Assembly: GCF_042445055.1 (NCBI RefSeq)
Contig: NZ_CP170339.1
Coordinates: 2,914,001-2,978,000 of the forward strand
From: Falsihalocynthiibacter sp042445055
GTDB taxonomy: Bacteria; Pseudomonadota; Alphaproteobacteria; Rhodobacterales; Rhodobacteraceae
Reading direction: 5' to 3'
Length of the DNA: 64,000 nt
Part shown: positions 16,352 through 24,109 of the stretch, in pieces
How positions within the stretch are numbered: the stretch's first letter is position 1
How the letters are laid out: each line of letters begins with the position of its first letter
The notes under the pieces: generated by a model
Told to the model about the DNA's origin: nothing
The model's database searches: none
The model's input: the letters and a program-made list of their open reading frames with translations, nothing else
Made by a program: the position numbers and the translations under genes

Positions 16352-17353
16352 CTACATCGCTTCCAGTGCATCCACCAGACGCTCTGCGCCATCACGGTAC
16401 GGGTCAACCGCCGGTAGGCCCATTTCCGCTTCGACCTTAGCCAAATACTCTTTCGCTTCGTCCTCAGTCAAAGCCGCCGTATTGACCGAAATGCCGACAA
16501 CCTGACACGCAGGATTGGCAACCCGTGCAATCGGCAGACACATATCACGCAGCGCCTCAAGAGACGGTAGATCATAGTCAGGAAGGCCGCGCATATGTGT
16601 GCGTGTTGGCTCATGCGCAAGGATGATCGCATCTGGTTGGCCACCATGGATCAGCGCCATTGTCACGCCGGAATAAGAAACGTGGAACAAGCTCCCCTGC
16701 CCTTCGATCACATCCCAATGGTCAGGGTCGTTATCAGGCGAGATATACTCCACAGCACCCGCCATGAAATCCGCAATCACGGCATCAAGCGGACAGCCCT
16801 GTCCAGTGATCAAGATGCCGGTTTGCCCTGTGGCGCGGAAAGTGGATTTCATCCCGCGTTTCTGCATTTCCGCGTCAATCGCCAAACCAGTATACATCTT
16901 GCCCACCGAGCAATCTGTACCAACCGCAAGCACACGCTTACCCGTGCGCTTCACGCCATTTGCGATCGGGTAATCAATCCCCGGAACGCGGACATCATGA
17001 AGGTTCGTACCATGCGCCATAGACGCTGCAACTAAGTCCGCCTCGTTCCGCAAGAGATTATGAAGACCGCTCGCAATATCAAATCCAGCCTCAATAGCGG
17101 CGATCAGCACTTCTTTCCACACAGGCGAGATAACGCCACCACGGTTCGCAACGCCAATCACCAGTGTTTTGGCACCTGCAGCCTTGGCTTCTTCGAGCGT
17201 CATATCCGTAAGGCCCAGATCGGCCTGACATCCCTCAAGACGAAGCTGGCCAACTGCATTCTCAGGACGCCAATCCTTGATGCCCTGAGCAACCTTAGCG
17301 GCAAGTTTGTCCGGCGCATCGCCGAGAAAGAGAAGATACGGTGTGGGAATCAT
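16352..17353 (-). CDS. dgcN: D-glutamate N-acetyltransferase DgcN (DUF1611)
   Basis: 333 residues from ATG 17353 (GGAG upstream). The N-terminal Rossmann-like half includes TLVIGVANRGGVISPVW, and the C-terminal half has a P-loop-like GTDCSVGKMYTGLAID and ATGQTGILITGQG. This is the DUF1611 family, of which DgcN was shown to acetylate D-glutamate in marine Pseudoalteromonas and noted as common in Rhodobacterales. With dgcA and the D-aminotransferase it forms a D-glutamate utilisation operon. An upstream extension to 17440 lacks a ribosome site. Confidence 0.86.
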   Translation of the reverse strand: MIPTPYLLFLGDAPDKLAAKVAQGIKDWRPENAVGQLRLEGCQADLGLTDMTLEEAKAAGAKTLVIGVANRGGVISPVWKEVLIAAIEAGFDIASGLHNLLRNEADLVAASMAHGTNLHDVRVPGIDYPIANGVKRTGKRVLAVGTDCSVGKMYTGLAIDAEMQKRGMKSTFRATGQTGILITGQGCPLDAVIADFMAGAVEYISPDNDPDHWDVIEGQGSLFHVSYSGVTMALIHGGQPDAIILAHEPTRTHMRGLPDYDLPSLEALRDMCLPIARVANPACQVVGISVNTAALTEDEAKEYLAKVEAEMGLPAVDPYRDGAERLVDALEAM

Positions 17354-17460
17354 GCTATTGCTCCTTTGTTGCGGCGACTTTCTCCTATTTTCCATAGGAT
17401 TTGTTATCAATGACGACGAAAGTTCATCAAAAATTCGCAATATCGGTCACAATATTACAC

Positions 17461-17471
17461 ATTCGTCGAAT
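17461..17471. promoter_or_regulatory. Short palindrome in the dgcN-mcl1 control region
   Basis: ATTCGTCGAAT is a perfect odd-centred palindrome in the 264-base divergent region, flanked by AT-rich sequence with AATATT repeats. It may be a regulator site for dgcN. Confidence 0.35.
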
Positions 17472-17542
17472 ATTATCCCACCAATGAAACCCAATACTCA
17501 AACTTCTCCCGCCGCCAAGAGTGCTGCGCGGCAAAAAACTCC

Positions 17543-17569
17543 TTGCGTATATGTGCGCAACTATATAAC
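17543..17569 (+). promoter_or_regulatory. Operator-like dyad within the mcl1 promoter
   Basis: TTGCG (17543-17547) and CGCAA (17556-17560) are mirrored around 8 bases. A good -10 sequence TATAAC (17564-17569) follows directly, so a bound dimer would cover the spacer between -35 and -10. Repression of mcl1 is a reasonable inference. Confidence 0.45.
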
Positions 17570-17617
17570 AAAAAATTAAATGCAAACGACATATACTTAC
17601 CTTTAGGATCTCTTGCT

Positions 17618-18577
17618 ATGAGCTTTCGGTTACAGCCACCTGCACCCGCGCGCCCCAATCGCTGTCAGCTTTTTGGCCCCGGTTCTCGTCCTGCGCTGTT
17701 TGAGAAGATGGCGGCAAGCGCTGCGGATGTGATCAATCTGGACCTCGAAGACAGCGTCGCGCCTGATGATAAGGTGCGCGCACGGGCAAATGTGATTGAG
17801 GCAGTTTCAAATGTCGATTGGGGGAACAAGTATCTCTCTGTGCGCATTAATGGCCTAGATACACCCTTCTGGTATCGGGATGTAGTTGACCTGATGGAAC
17901 AGGCTGGCGAACGGCTCGATCAAATCATGATCCCCAAAGTTGGCTGCGCCGCTGATATCTATGCAGTCGACGCATTAGTCACCGCCGCAGAGGCCGCATC
18001 TGGACGCAAAAAGCCAATTACGTTCGAGGTGATTATCGAAAGCGCGGCAGGGATTGCCAACGTAAATGAGATCGCCGCAGCAAGCCCCCGCCTCCAAGCG
18101 ATGAGCCTTGGCGCAGCGGATTTTGCTGCCTCGATGGGGATGCAAACCACCGGTATCGGGGGCACGCAAGAGAATTACTACATGCTCCGCGATGGGCAGC
18201 AGCACTGGTCCGATCCGTGGCACTGGGCGCAAGCTGCGATTGTCGCAGCGTGCCGAACACACGGCATTCTGCCTGTGGACGGACCGTTTGGTGATTTCTC
18301 GGACGATGAAGGGTATTTGGCTCAATCGCGCCGTTCTGCGACCCTTGGGATGGTCGGGAAATGGGCGATCCATCCCAAACAAATTGCGTTGGCAATTGAG
18401 GTTTTCACACCTTCTGAAGCACAAGTTACAGAAGCTCGCGAAATTCTTGCCGCGATGGAACAAGCAAAGTCCAACGGAGAGGGCGCAACCGTCTATAAAG
18501 GTCGCCTCGTGGACATCGCCAGCATCAAACAGGCGGAGGTTATTGTGCAACAATCCGAACTCATCGCAGGGCCGTGA
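17618..18577 (+). CDS. mcl1: L-malyl-CoA/beta-methylmalyl-CoA lyase
   Basis: 319 residues, matching the Rhodobacter Mcl1 length (about 318). The CitE-like TIM-barrel shows FGPGSRPALFEKMAAS, INLDLEDSVAPDDK, and the metal site region ITFEVIIESAAGIANV with GAADFAASMG. It cleaves malyl-CoA and methylmalyl-CoA to acetyl- or propionyl-CoA and glyoxylate in the ethylmalonyl-CoA pathway, allowing growth on acetate. The start at 17618 has AGGA upstream; an upstream extension to 17543 overlaps the promoter and is rejected. Confidence 0.92.
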   Translation: MSFRLQPPAPARPNRCQLFGPGSRPALFEKMAASAADVINLDLEDSVAPDDKVRARANVIEAVSNVDWGNKYLSVRINGLDTPFWYRDVVDLMEQAGERLDQIMIPKVGCAADIYAVDALVTAAEAASGRKKPITFEVIIESAAGIANVNEIAAASPRLQAMSLGAADFAASMGMQTTGIGGTQENYYMLRDGQQHWSDPWHWAQAAIVAACRTHGILPVDGPFGDFSDDEGYLAQSRRSATLGMVGKWAIHPKQIALAIEVFTPSEAQVTEAREILAAMEQAKSNGEGATVYKGRLVDIASIKQAEVIVQQSELIAGP

Positions 18578-19203
18578 TGTCTGCGCCGCTGACCTTGCTT
18601 CATACCGCTCAGGTGCACCAAGAAACGTTTGATCGTCTGCGCGCAGCGATTGCGCCGCAAGCGGTGCTTGCGCACCATATTCGCGCCGATTGGCTGGAAG
18701 TTGTACAGCGTGACGGGATTACCGCCAGGCTACGCGACGACCTGAGGACATTCGTGGAGGATAGCGAGGGGCCGGTTCTCTGCACTTGCACTTCCCTTGG
18801 CCCTGCCGCCGAAGCACTTGGCGCACTTAGAATAGACACACCAATGATGGAGATCGCGGCACAAAGCGCGGCGCCAATCCTGGTCGTTTATGTATTGCAA
18901 AGCACGGCGATCCCCACGCTTTCGCACCTGTTACACGCCTGCGAGAGAGCGGGGAACACACCACCCATCATCGAGCTTTACCTGCCCGACACTTGGCCGC
19001 TGTTTCAAGCGAACAACACATCTAAGTTCACGCAAGAAATCGCCAAAGCAATTCGCGGCACGTTGGCGAACCATCCCGAGATCGGAACGGTCGTCCTCGC
19101 TCAAGCTTCGATGGCTGGAGCCGCACGAATGCTCGCGGATATGCCTCAAACTGTCCTAACGTCACCCGAAACCGCTCTAAAATCGGCACTTGCGCTCGCA
19201 TAA
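18577..19203 (+). CDS. Asp/Glu racemase-superfamily-like protein
   Basis: 208 residues. The start ATG overlaps the mcl1 stop (TGATG), so translation is coupled. A cysteine-containing loop CTCTSLGPAAEAL (around 65-77) and a second loop LAQASMAGAARML near residue 175 occupy the places of the two catalytic Cys loops of the aspartate/glutamate/hydantoin racemases, but the second has Ser or Ala in place of Cys. Racemase activity is therefore doubtful; a lyase-like or non-catalytic role is possible. It ends at 19203, 89 bases before accA. Confidence 0.55.
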   Translation: MSAPLTLLHTAQVHQETFDRLRAAIAPQAVLAHHIRADWLEVVQRDGITARLRDDLRTFVEDSEGPVLCTCTSLGPAAEALGALRIDTPMMEIAAQSAAPILVVYVLQSTAIPTLSHLLHACERAGNTPPIIELYLPDTWPLFQANNTSKFTQEIAKAIRGTLANHPEIGTVVLAQASMAGAARMLADMPQTVLTSPETALKSALALA

Positions 19204-19292
19204 TGCAAATCACGCCGTTTCTGACGCTGACAGACATTGCAAATTGTCGCGTTGAAGGTCATATATCCGTACAAATAGGCGTGGAGACGACA

Positions 19293-20255
19293 ATGAACAA
19301 TTATCTCGAATTTGAAAAACCTTTGGCCGAGATTGAAGGCAAAGCCGAAGAATTGCGCACACTTGCGCGCTCAAATGAAGAGATGGATGTAGAAGCAGAG
19401 GCCGCAGCACTTGATGCGAAGGCCGACAAACTTCTCAAGGATCTGTACTCAAACCTTACCGCTTGGCGCAAATGTCAGGTCGCGCGGCATCCGAACCGCC
19501 CACATTGCCTTGATTACATCGAACAACTCTTCACCGATTTCACGCCACTTGCGGGCGATCGCAACTTTGCCGATGATCTTGCCGTGGTCGGTGGATTGGC
19601 GCGTATTGGCGATCAGGCCGTTGTTGTGATCGGTCAGGAAAAGGGTTCGGACACAAAATCACGCGTCAAACGCAACTTCGGCATGGCGCGACCAGAGGGG
19701 TATCGCAAGGCGATCCGCCTGATGGACCTCGCGGATCGTTTCAATCTTCCTGTCGTGACACTCGTTGACACAACCGGCGCGTTTCCTGGCAAGGGCGCCG
19801 AAGAGCGCGGCCAATCCGAAGCCATCGCACGCTGTACTGAAAAATGCCTCAAGCTAGGCGTTCCTTTGATCACAGTTGTGATTGGCGAAGGTGGATCTGG
19901 CGGTGCGGTTGCGCTGGCAGCTGGCAACAAACTGGTCATGCTAGAGCACTCGGTTTATTCGGTTATCTCCCCAGAAGGTTGCGCTTCTATCCTTTGGAAG
20001 GATGCGGCTCGCATGCGCGAAGCGGCAGAGGCCCTTCGGGTGACTGCTCAAGATTTGAAAACGCTTGGTGTAGCGGATGAGATCGTGCCAGAGCCAATCG
20101 GCGGCGCTCATCGCGACCCGCACACAACAATTGCGGCCGTTGGCAAATCCATTGAAAAGCACCTCGCTGCGCTCTCCAAAAAGAAACCTGAAACGCTTAT
20201 CAAAGAGCGCCGCCAGAAGTTTCTTGAGCTTGGTGCAAAAGGCCTCGCAGCCTAA
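19293..20255 (+). CDS. accA: Acetyl-CoA carboxylase carboxyltransferase subunit alpha
   Basis: 320 residues from ATG 19293 (GGAG upstream). Typical N-terminal helix (YLEFEKPLAEIEGKAEEL), then the carboxyltransferase core with GQEKGSDTKSRVKRNFGM, TGAFPGKGAEERGQSEAIA, and IGEGGSGGAVALAAG. With AccD it transfers carboxyl from biotin to acetyl-CoA, committing it to fatty acid synthesis. It follows mcl1 and the racemase-like gene in the same direction, but the 89-base gap leaves room for its own promoter. Confidence 0.96.
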   Translation: MNNYLEFEKPLAEIEGKAEELRTLARSNEEMDVEAEAAALDAKADKLLKDLYSNLTAWRKCQVARHPNRPHCLDYIEQLFTDFTPLAGDRNFADDLAVVGGLARIGDQAVVVIGQEKGSDTKSRVKRNFGMARPEGYRKAIRLMDLADRFNLPVVTLVDTTGAFPGKGAEERGQSEAIARCTEKCLKLGVPLITVVIGEGGSGGAVALAAGNKLVMLEHSVYSVISPEGCASILWKDAARMREAAEALRVTAQDLKTLGVADEIVPEPIGGAHRDPHTTIAAVGKSIEKHLAALSKKKPETLIKERRQKFLELGAKGLAA

Positions 20256-20257
20256 CC

Positions 20258-20863
20258 TTACCACATCGTTTTCTCGGCGCGTGCTCCCCATTCGCGGTCA
20301 TAGCGCGCGCCGTCAAACACCTCTTGGGACTGCTCTCGCAGGATATCACCCATTGTTGGCAAGCCCTGCGCCTGATCCTCACCGTCCCATATTCTCGCAC
20401 GCATCAGCGCCCGTGCACATTGCGAATAGACCTCTCGCACCTTTACGATAATCACGCTTCGTGGCACGTGCCCTTGGTGCGCGAAACTCTCACAAAGTGT
20501 CTCGTCGACCGTGATTTTGGCCTCTCCATTCACGCGGATCACGTTATGACTTCCCTTAATCACAAACATCAGCGAAACGCGTGGGTCCACCACGATATTT
20601 CGCAGCGAATCCATACGATTATTCCCGCGCCAATCAGGTATTGCCAAGGTAGCGGGATCGAGCTCACGCACCACGGGGCCATCATCGCCGCGCGGGCTTG
20701 CATCGGTTCCGTCAGGACCAACCGTTGACAAAATGCAAAGCCTCGAGCGCTCGATCCACGCGCGATAGCTTGGTGTAATATGCGGCGCGACCTTTAGATG
20801 AGATGCCTCACCCGCTTGGCCATACCGCTCTTCGAGTGCTTCGACTGTCTCAACAAAATCCAT
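20258..20863 (-). CDS. PPOX-type FMN flavoprotein (MSMEG_1061-like)
   Basis: 201 residues of the split-barrel pyridoxamine-phosphate-oxidase-like fold. Visible features are SRLCILSTVGPDGTDASPRGD, IPDWRGNNRMDSLRNIVVDPRVSLMF and the C-terminal YSQCARALMRARIWD, which are typical of the MSMEG_1061 group. These bind FMN or F420-like cofactors; the substrate is unknown. It is last in the ftsE-ftsX-plsC series (8-base gap after plsC) and ends two bases from the convergent accA stop. Confidence 0.82.
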   Translation of the reverse strand: MDFVETVEALEERYGQAGEASHLKVAPHITPSYRAWIERSRLCILSTVGPDGTDASPRGDDGPVVRELDPATLAIPDWRGNNRMDSLRNIVVDPRVSLMFVIKGSHNVIRVNGEAKITVDETLCESFAHQGHVPRSVIIVKVREVYSQCARALMRARIWDGEDQAQGLPTMGDILREQSQEVFDGARYDREWGARAEKTMW

Positions 20864-20871
20864 TTCGCCTC

Positions 20872-21612
20872 CTAGGCGTCGCTGCCCGCCTTATAGCCAG
20901 CCTCTTCCAAGAGCCTGTCCGAAGCTGGCTCAATAACGCTCGCAAGTTCAGCCATGAATTCCTTTACGGGCGTACCGGGTGGAATTGGCGGAAAGAACTC
21001 TACCACTGCCGTACCTGGCTTGCGATAAATCCCATGGCGAGGCCAAAAGACGCCGACATTGGTGGCGGCGGGAACACAGGCTTGCCCAGTTTGTTCATAG
21101 AGCACGCCAACTCCAACTTTGTATGGACGACGATCACCGGGCGCGACGCGCGTGCCTTGCGGATAGATAATGAGCTGCCCTGGTAGTTGCGCACCGGATT
21201 TGACATCCTCGATCATTTTCTTGATCGCGGCACCGCGTTTACCTCGGTTCACAGGAACACAGCCAATCCGCATACCGTACCAGCCCAAGATAGGCGCATA
21301 CCGAAGGATGGCCTTCATGATGAATTTGGGGCGCGGAACAACCGACACGATCATAATAATATCAAGAAAGCTCTGATGCTTGGAGGCAATCAGAACTTCA
21401 TCTGTCGGCACTTCGCCTCGGATTTCGGTCTTGAGCCCAATCAACCACTTCGCGCTCCAGCGAACATAGCGACAATAGGTATGGACACCGTGATAGGCAT
21501 AGTCGCGATTGAATACGGCAAGCGGTGTGTAATACAGCGCCAGTACAAACATCATCACATACATTTGGATGATGAATATGAGTGAACGCATCCATTGAAT
21601 GGCATACTTCAT
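20872..21612 (-). CDS. plsC: 1-acyl-sn-glycerol-3-phosphate acyltransferase
   Basis: 246 residues. An N-terminal hydrophobic segment (about 8-28) anchors it in the membrane. Motif I is KHQSFLD (HX4D), motif III appears as YPQGTR, in which the usual Glu of PEGTR is Gln. PlsC acylates lysophosphatidate to phosphatidate. The start codon overlaps the ftsX stop (ATGA), so a longer ORF reaching 21705 inside ftsX is unnecessary. Co-expression with ftsEX links phospholipid synthesis with division. Confidence 0.87.
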   Translation of the reverse strand: MKYAIQWMRSLIFIIQMYVMMFVLALYYTPLAVFNRDYAYHGVHTYCRYVRWSAKWLIGLKTEIRGEVPTDEVLIASKHQSFLDIIMIVSVVPRPKFIMKAILRYAPILGWYGMRIGCVPVNRGKRGAAIKKMIEDVKSGAQLPGQLIIYPQGTRVAPGDRRPYKVGVGVLYEQTGQACVPAATNVGVFWPRHGIYRKPGTAVVEFFPPIPPGTPVKEFMAELASVIEPASDRLLEEAGYKAGSDA

Positions 21613-22514
21613 GTCAGACCTCGCAATACACGCAGAGCGGCAAATCGTGTCGCCCCATAGGCAACAAACGCTGATAGTATCGGCACCAAGATGGGATACA
21701 ACCAATGTAATCCCTGAAATCCCAGTCCCGTCAAAAAACCACCCGCGGTGTCGGCCTTGGGCAAGAACGCAACCGCAATGGTGGCGAGCAGAGTGCCAAT
21801 CGCCCCGCCCACAAATGCCCGCGCAGTAAATCGACGCACAAAGGCACGGGCGATGAATATATCACGTGCCCCCACAAGGCGAAGTACCGCGATGATCTGG
21901 GCGTTCGCGGCGAGTGCCGAGTTTGCCGCCAGCGCGATCATAGCGCCCGTGGCTCCCGCGATAAGCGCGATTGAAAATAAGCCAAGCATCCGAAGGCGCT
22001 CTGCGGCCTTAATGAGCGGGCGACGCCAGCGCGTGTGATCATCTAAGACAGCGCCCGGCGCTTCTGCGGCGAGCCGTAGGCGTAATCCCTCGGCATCATA
22101 CCCATCAGAATCTTCTAGGACTTCGATAAGCTGCGGGATCGGCAGCGTTTCGACAGGCAAATCAGGCCCGAACCAAGGCGCGAGGAGCGCTTTCTGCTCT
22201 GCCACATCAAAGGCCCGCGCAGTTTCAACGCCCGGTGTCGTTTCCAACACCCGAAGCGCGGCTTGCGTCTGTGCTTCTACTTGTCCAGCGGGAGCGGAAA
22301 TCCGTACAGTTGCGGTGCGCGCCAATTCGCCCCCCCAACGATCCGCAAGACGGTCGGTTGCGAGCAATAGAGCCAAGGCGAAAACCGCAAGGAACCCCAT
22401 CGCACCTGCCGTGAATAACGTTAGTGTCGCCGTAAACCCCGCTGGCGGGACCACACTGGCCGATGCTCCGCCTCCATCAATGACGCGCATAACTCTCGAA
22501 AACAGCTCCTTCAC
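21609..22514 (-). CDS. ftsX: Cell division protein FtsX (ABC permease)
   Basis: 301 residues from a GTG at 22514 that overlaps the ftsE stop (GTGA) and has a GGAG site 10 bases before it. Four membrane segments are visible: about residues 27-50 (TLFTAGAMGFLAVFALALLL), then after a periplasmic loop LGLFSIALIAGATGAMIALAA, FVGGAIGTLLATIAVAFL and LYPILVPILSAFVAYGA. FtsX couples FtsE ATPase cycles to peptidoglycan hydrolase activation at the septum. The longer ORF to 22685 overlaps ftsE and is an artefact. Confidence 0.88.
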   Translation of the reverse strand: MKELFSRVMRVIDGGGASASVVPPAGFTATLTLFTAGAMGFLAVFALALLLATDRLADRWGGELARTATVRISAPAGQVEAQTQAALRVLETTPGVETARAFDVAEQKALLAPWFGPDLPVETLPIPQLIEVLEDSDGYDAEGLRLRLAAEAPGAVLDDHTRWRRPLIKAAERLRMLGLFSIALIAGATGAMIALAANSALAANAQIIAVLRLVGARDIFIARAFVRRFTARAFVGGAIGTLLATIAVAFLPKADTAGGFLTGLGFQGLHWLYPILVPILSAFVAYGATRFAALRVLRGLT

Positions 22515-23182
22515 AAATCCGCTCCTGCAAGTTGGAGTTTGCGGTTGGAGATGCGAAGCACGCGCGCGTTCACCTGATTTTTCGCAGTTCGGATCAAGTT
22601 GAGGTCGTGCGTGGCCACCATAATCGTTTTGCCCATGCGGTTCAGTTCGACCAAGAGCGCCAAGAGCCGCTGCGACATCTCCCAATCAACGTTTCCAGTG
22701 GGTTCGTCTGCCAAAATCACATCTGGTGACATGATAATTGCCCGCGCAAGTGCGGCGCGTTGGCGCTCTCCGCCAGAAAGTTGGGGAGGCAAACTATTTT
22801 TGCGCGTATCCAACCCTACCCAACTAAGGAGATCATCAAGGTCTTGGGCGTTCACTTCTGATCCTGTTGCCGTCAACGGAAGGGCAACGTTATCGGTCAG
22901 CGCCAAGTGGTCTAGGAATTTGCAATCCTGATGCACAACGCCGATACGGCTTCGGTTTGCGGCAATGTCGTCACGCGTCATTTCGGCGACGTCCTTGCCA
23001 AAAACCGTTGCAAAACCAGAGGTTGCACGCAATTCCATGTAGCACAACTTTAAGAGAGTCGTCTTTCCAGCTCCCGAAGGTCCCGTCAAAAAGTGGAACG
23101 ATCCCGGAGCCAGTTTCAGCGAAAGATCTGAAAGTAGTTCGCCTCCCCCATAGCTATAGGAGACATTTTGTAGTTCGATCAC
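22511..23182 (-). CDS. ftsE: Cell division ATP-binding protein FtsE
   Basis: 223 residues from a GTG start at 23182 (VIELQNVSYSYGGG), with AAGGA upstream. Walker A GPSGAGKTT, signature LSGGERQRAALARA, Walker B VILADEPTGNVD and the H-loop ATHDLNL are complete. It forms the ATPase of the FtsEX complex. A longer ATG frame to 23254 lacks homology in its first 24 residues. Confidence 0.92.
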   Translation of the reverse strand: MIELQNVSYSYGGGELLSDLSLKLAPGSFHFLTGPSGAGKTTLLKLCYMELRATSGFATVFGKDVAEMTRDDIAANRSRIGVVHQDCKFLDHLALTDNVALPLTATGSEVNAQDLDDLLSWVGLDTRKNSLPPQLSGGERQRAALARAIIMSPDVILADEPTGNVDWEMSQRLLALLVELNRMGKTIMVATHDLNLIRTAKNQVNARVLRISNRKLQLAGADL

Positions 23183-23312
23183 CGCTGTGTCCTTATCGAT
23201 TAAACTGCCACAGTTTTGCCCAAGCGCGCGAAAGGTTGCAATGGCTAGAGGCAAATGGATTGTTTTTTCTTGTACCCCTGTTAAGGTTTAGTTCAACGTA
23301 TGAAACAATAAA

Positions 23313-23326
23313 TGCGGAAATCCGCA
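23313..23326. promoter_or_regulatory. Palindrome before the zinc-ribbon gene
   Basis: TGCGGA and TCCGCA around AA form a 14-base perfect dyad, 19 bases before the ATG at 23345 and within the region shared with ftsE. It may be an operator or a leader hairpin. Confidence 0.38.
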
Positions 23327-23344
23327 CGACAGGAAAGAATAGCG

Positions 23345-24103
23345 ATGCGGCTGATTTGCCCCAATTGCGATGCCCAATATGAGGTCGAAAGCCGCCTCAT
23401 TCCAGAAAGCGGTCGCGATGTTCAATGTTCAAGCTGCGGCGATACGTGGTTTCAGACTCCTCAATCCGAGGACACTTTAACCCTTCAAGACGACGCCGAT
23501 GAGAATGTATTCAAAACAGAAACTACCGCAACGGACGCACCTGCTGCTCCCCCTCAGCCTGAGCGCGCAGCGGGAATTGACGATGCGTTGATGAATGTCC
23601 TTCGCGAGGAAGCGCAACGCGAGCAAGAAGCGCGCCTCCAAGAAGGCAGCTCCGATACTCCACTCGAAGATGTAACCGAAGCTGCGCCAACCGATCCATC
23701 ACTTGAGAAAGTCATTCGCGAACATACCGCAGCCAACGCAGATATCGAAGCCGAGGTTCCCGAGAACGCCGATGGTTCGCGCGGGGGATTGCTTCCGGAT
23801 ATCGAAGAGATCAATTCAACGCTTGATGCGACTTCGGATCGCAAGGCAAACCGCATTGATGAAATCGATGAGGAACTCTCGCCACGCCGTAGCGGCTTTC
23901 GGATGGGCTTCAGCCTGATTGTTGTACTCGTGGCGGTGCTATTGTCGGTGTACAGCTTTGCGCCGCAGATCGGTGCCAAGGTTCCCGCGCTTGATCCGGC
24001 ACTCCAGACATATGTGCGCAGCGCGGATCAAACTCGCAGTGCGATAGACTCGCTGATGGAATCCATGATCGAGAAAATGAACACCGAGACAACGACCGAA
24101 TAA
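23345..24103 (+). CDS. MJ0042-type zinc-ribbon membrane protein
   Basis: 252 residues. A zinc ribbon opens the protein: CPNC (Cys5, Cys8) and CSSC (Cys28, Cys31), preceded by MRLI and followed by GDTWFQTP. The middle (about 45-170) is acidic and low complexity. A single membrane helix (GFSLIVVLVAVLLSVYSFA) sits near 185-205, then about 45 residues on the far side. Such N-terminal MJ0042 ribbons occur in proteins near ftsEX in Rhodobacterales; function is unknown. Its frame ends six bases from the convergent TIGR02302 gene. Confidence 0.75.
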   Translation: MRLICPNCDAQYEVESRLIPESGRDVQCSSCGDTWFQTPQSEDTLTLQDDADENVFKTETTATDAPAAPPQPERAAGIDDALMNVLREEAQREQEARLQEGSSDTPLEDVTEAAPTDPSLEKVIREHTAANADIEAEVPENADGSRGGLLPDIEEINSTLDATSDRKANRIDEIDEELSPRRSGFRMGFSLIVVLVAVLLSVYSFAPQIGAKVPALDPALQTYVRSADQTRSAIDSLMESMIEKMNTETTTE

Positions 24104-24109
24104 CTTCGG

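Noticed and set aside
22515..22685. Upstream extension of ftsX to 22685
   Set aside because: It would run 170 bases into ftsE. A GTG coupled to the ftsE stop with a good ribosome site explains the start.
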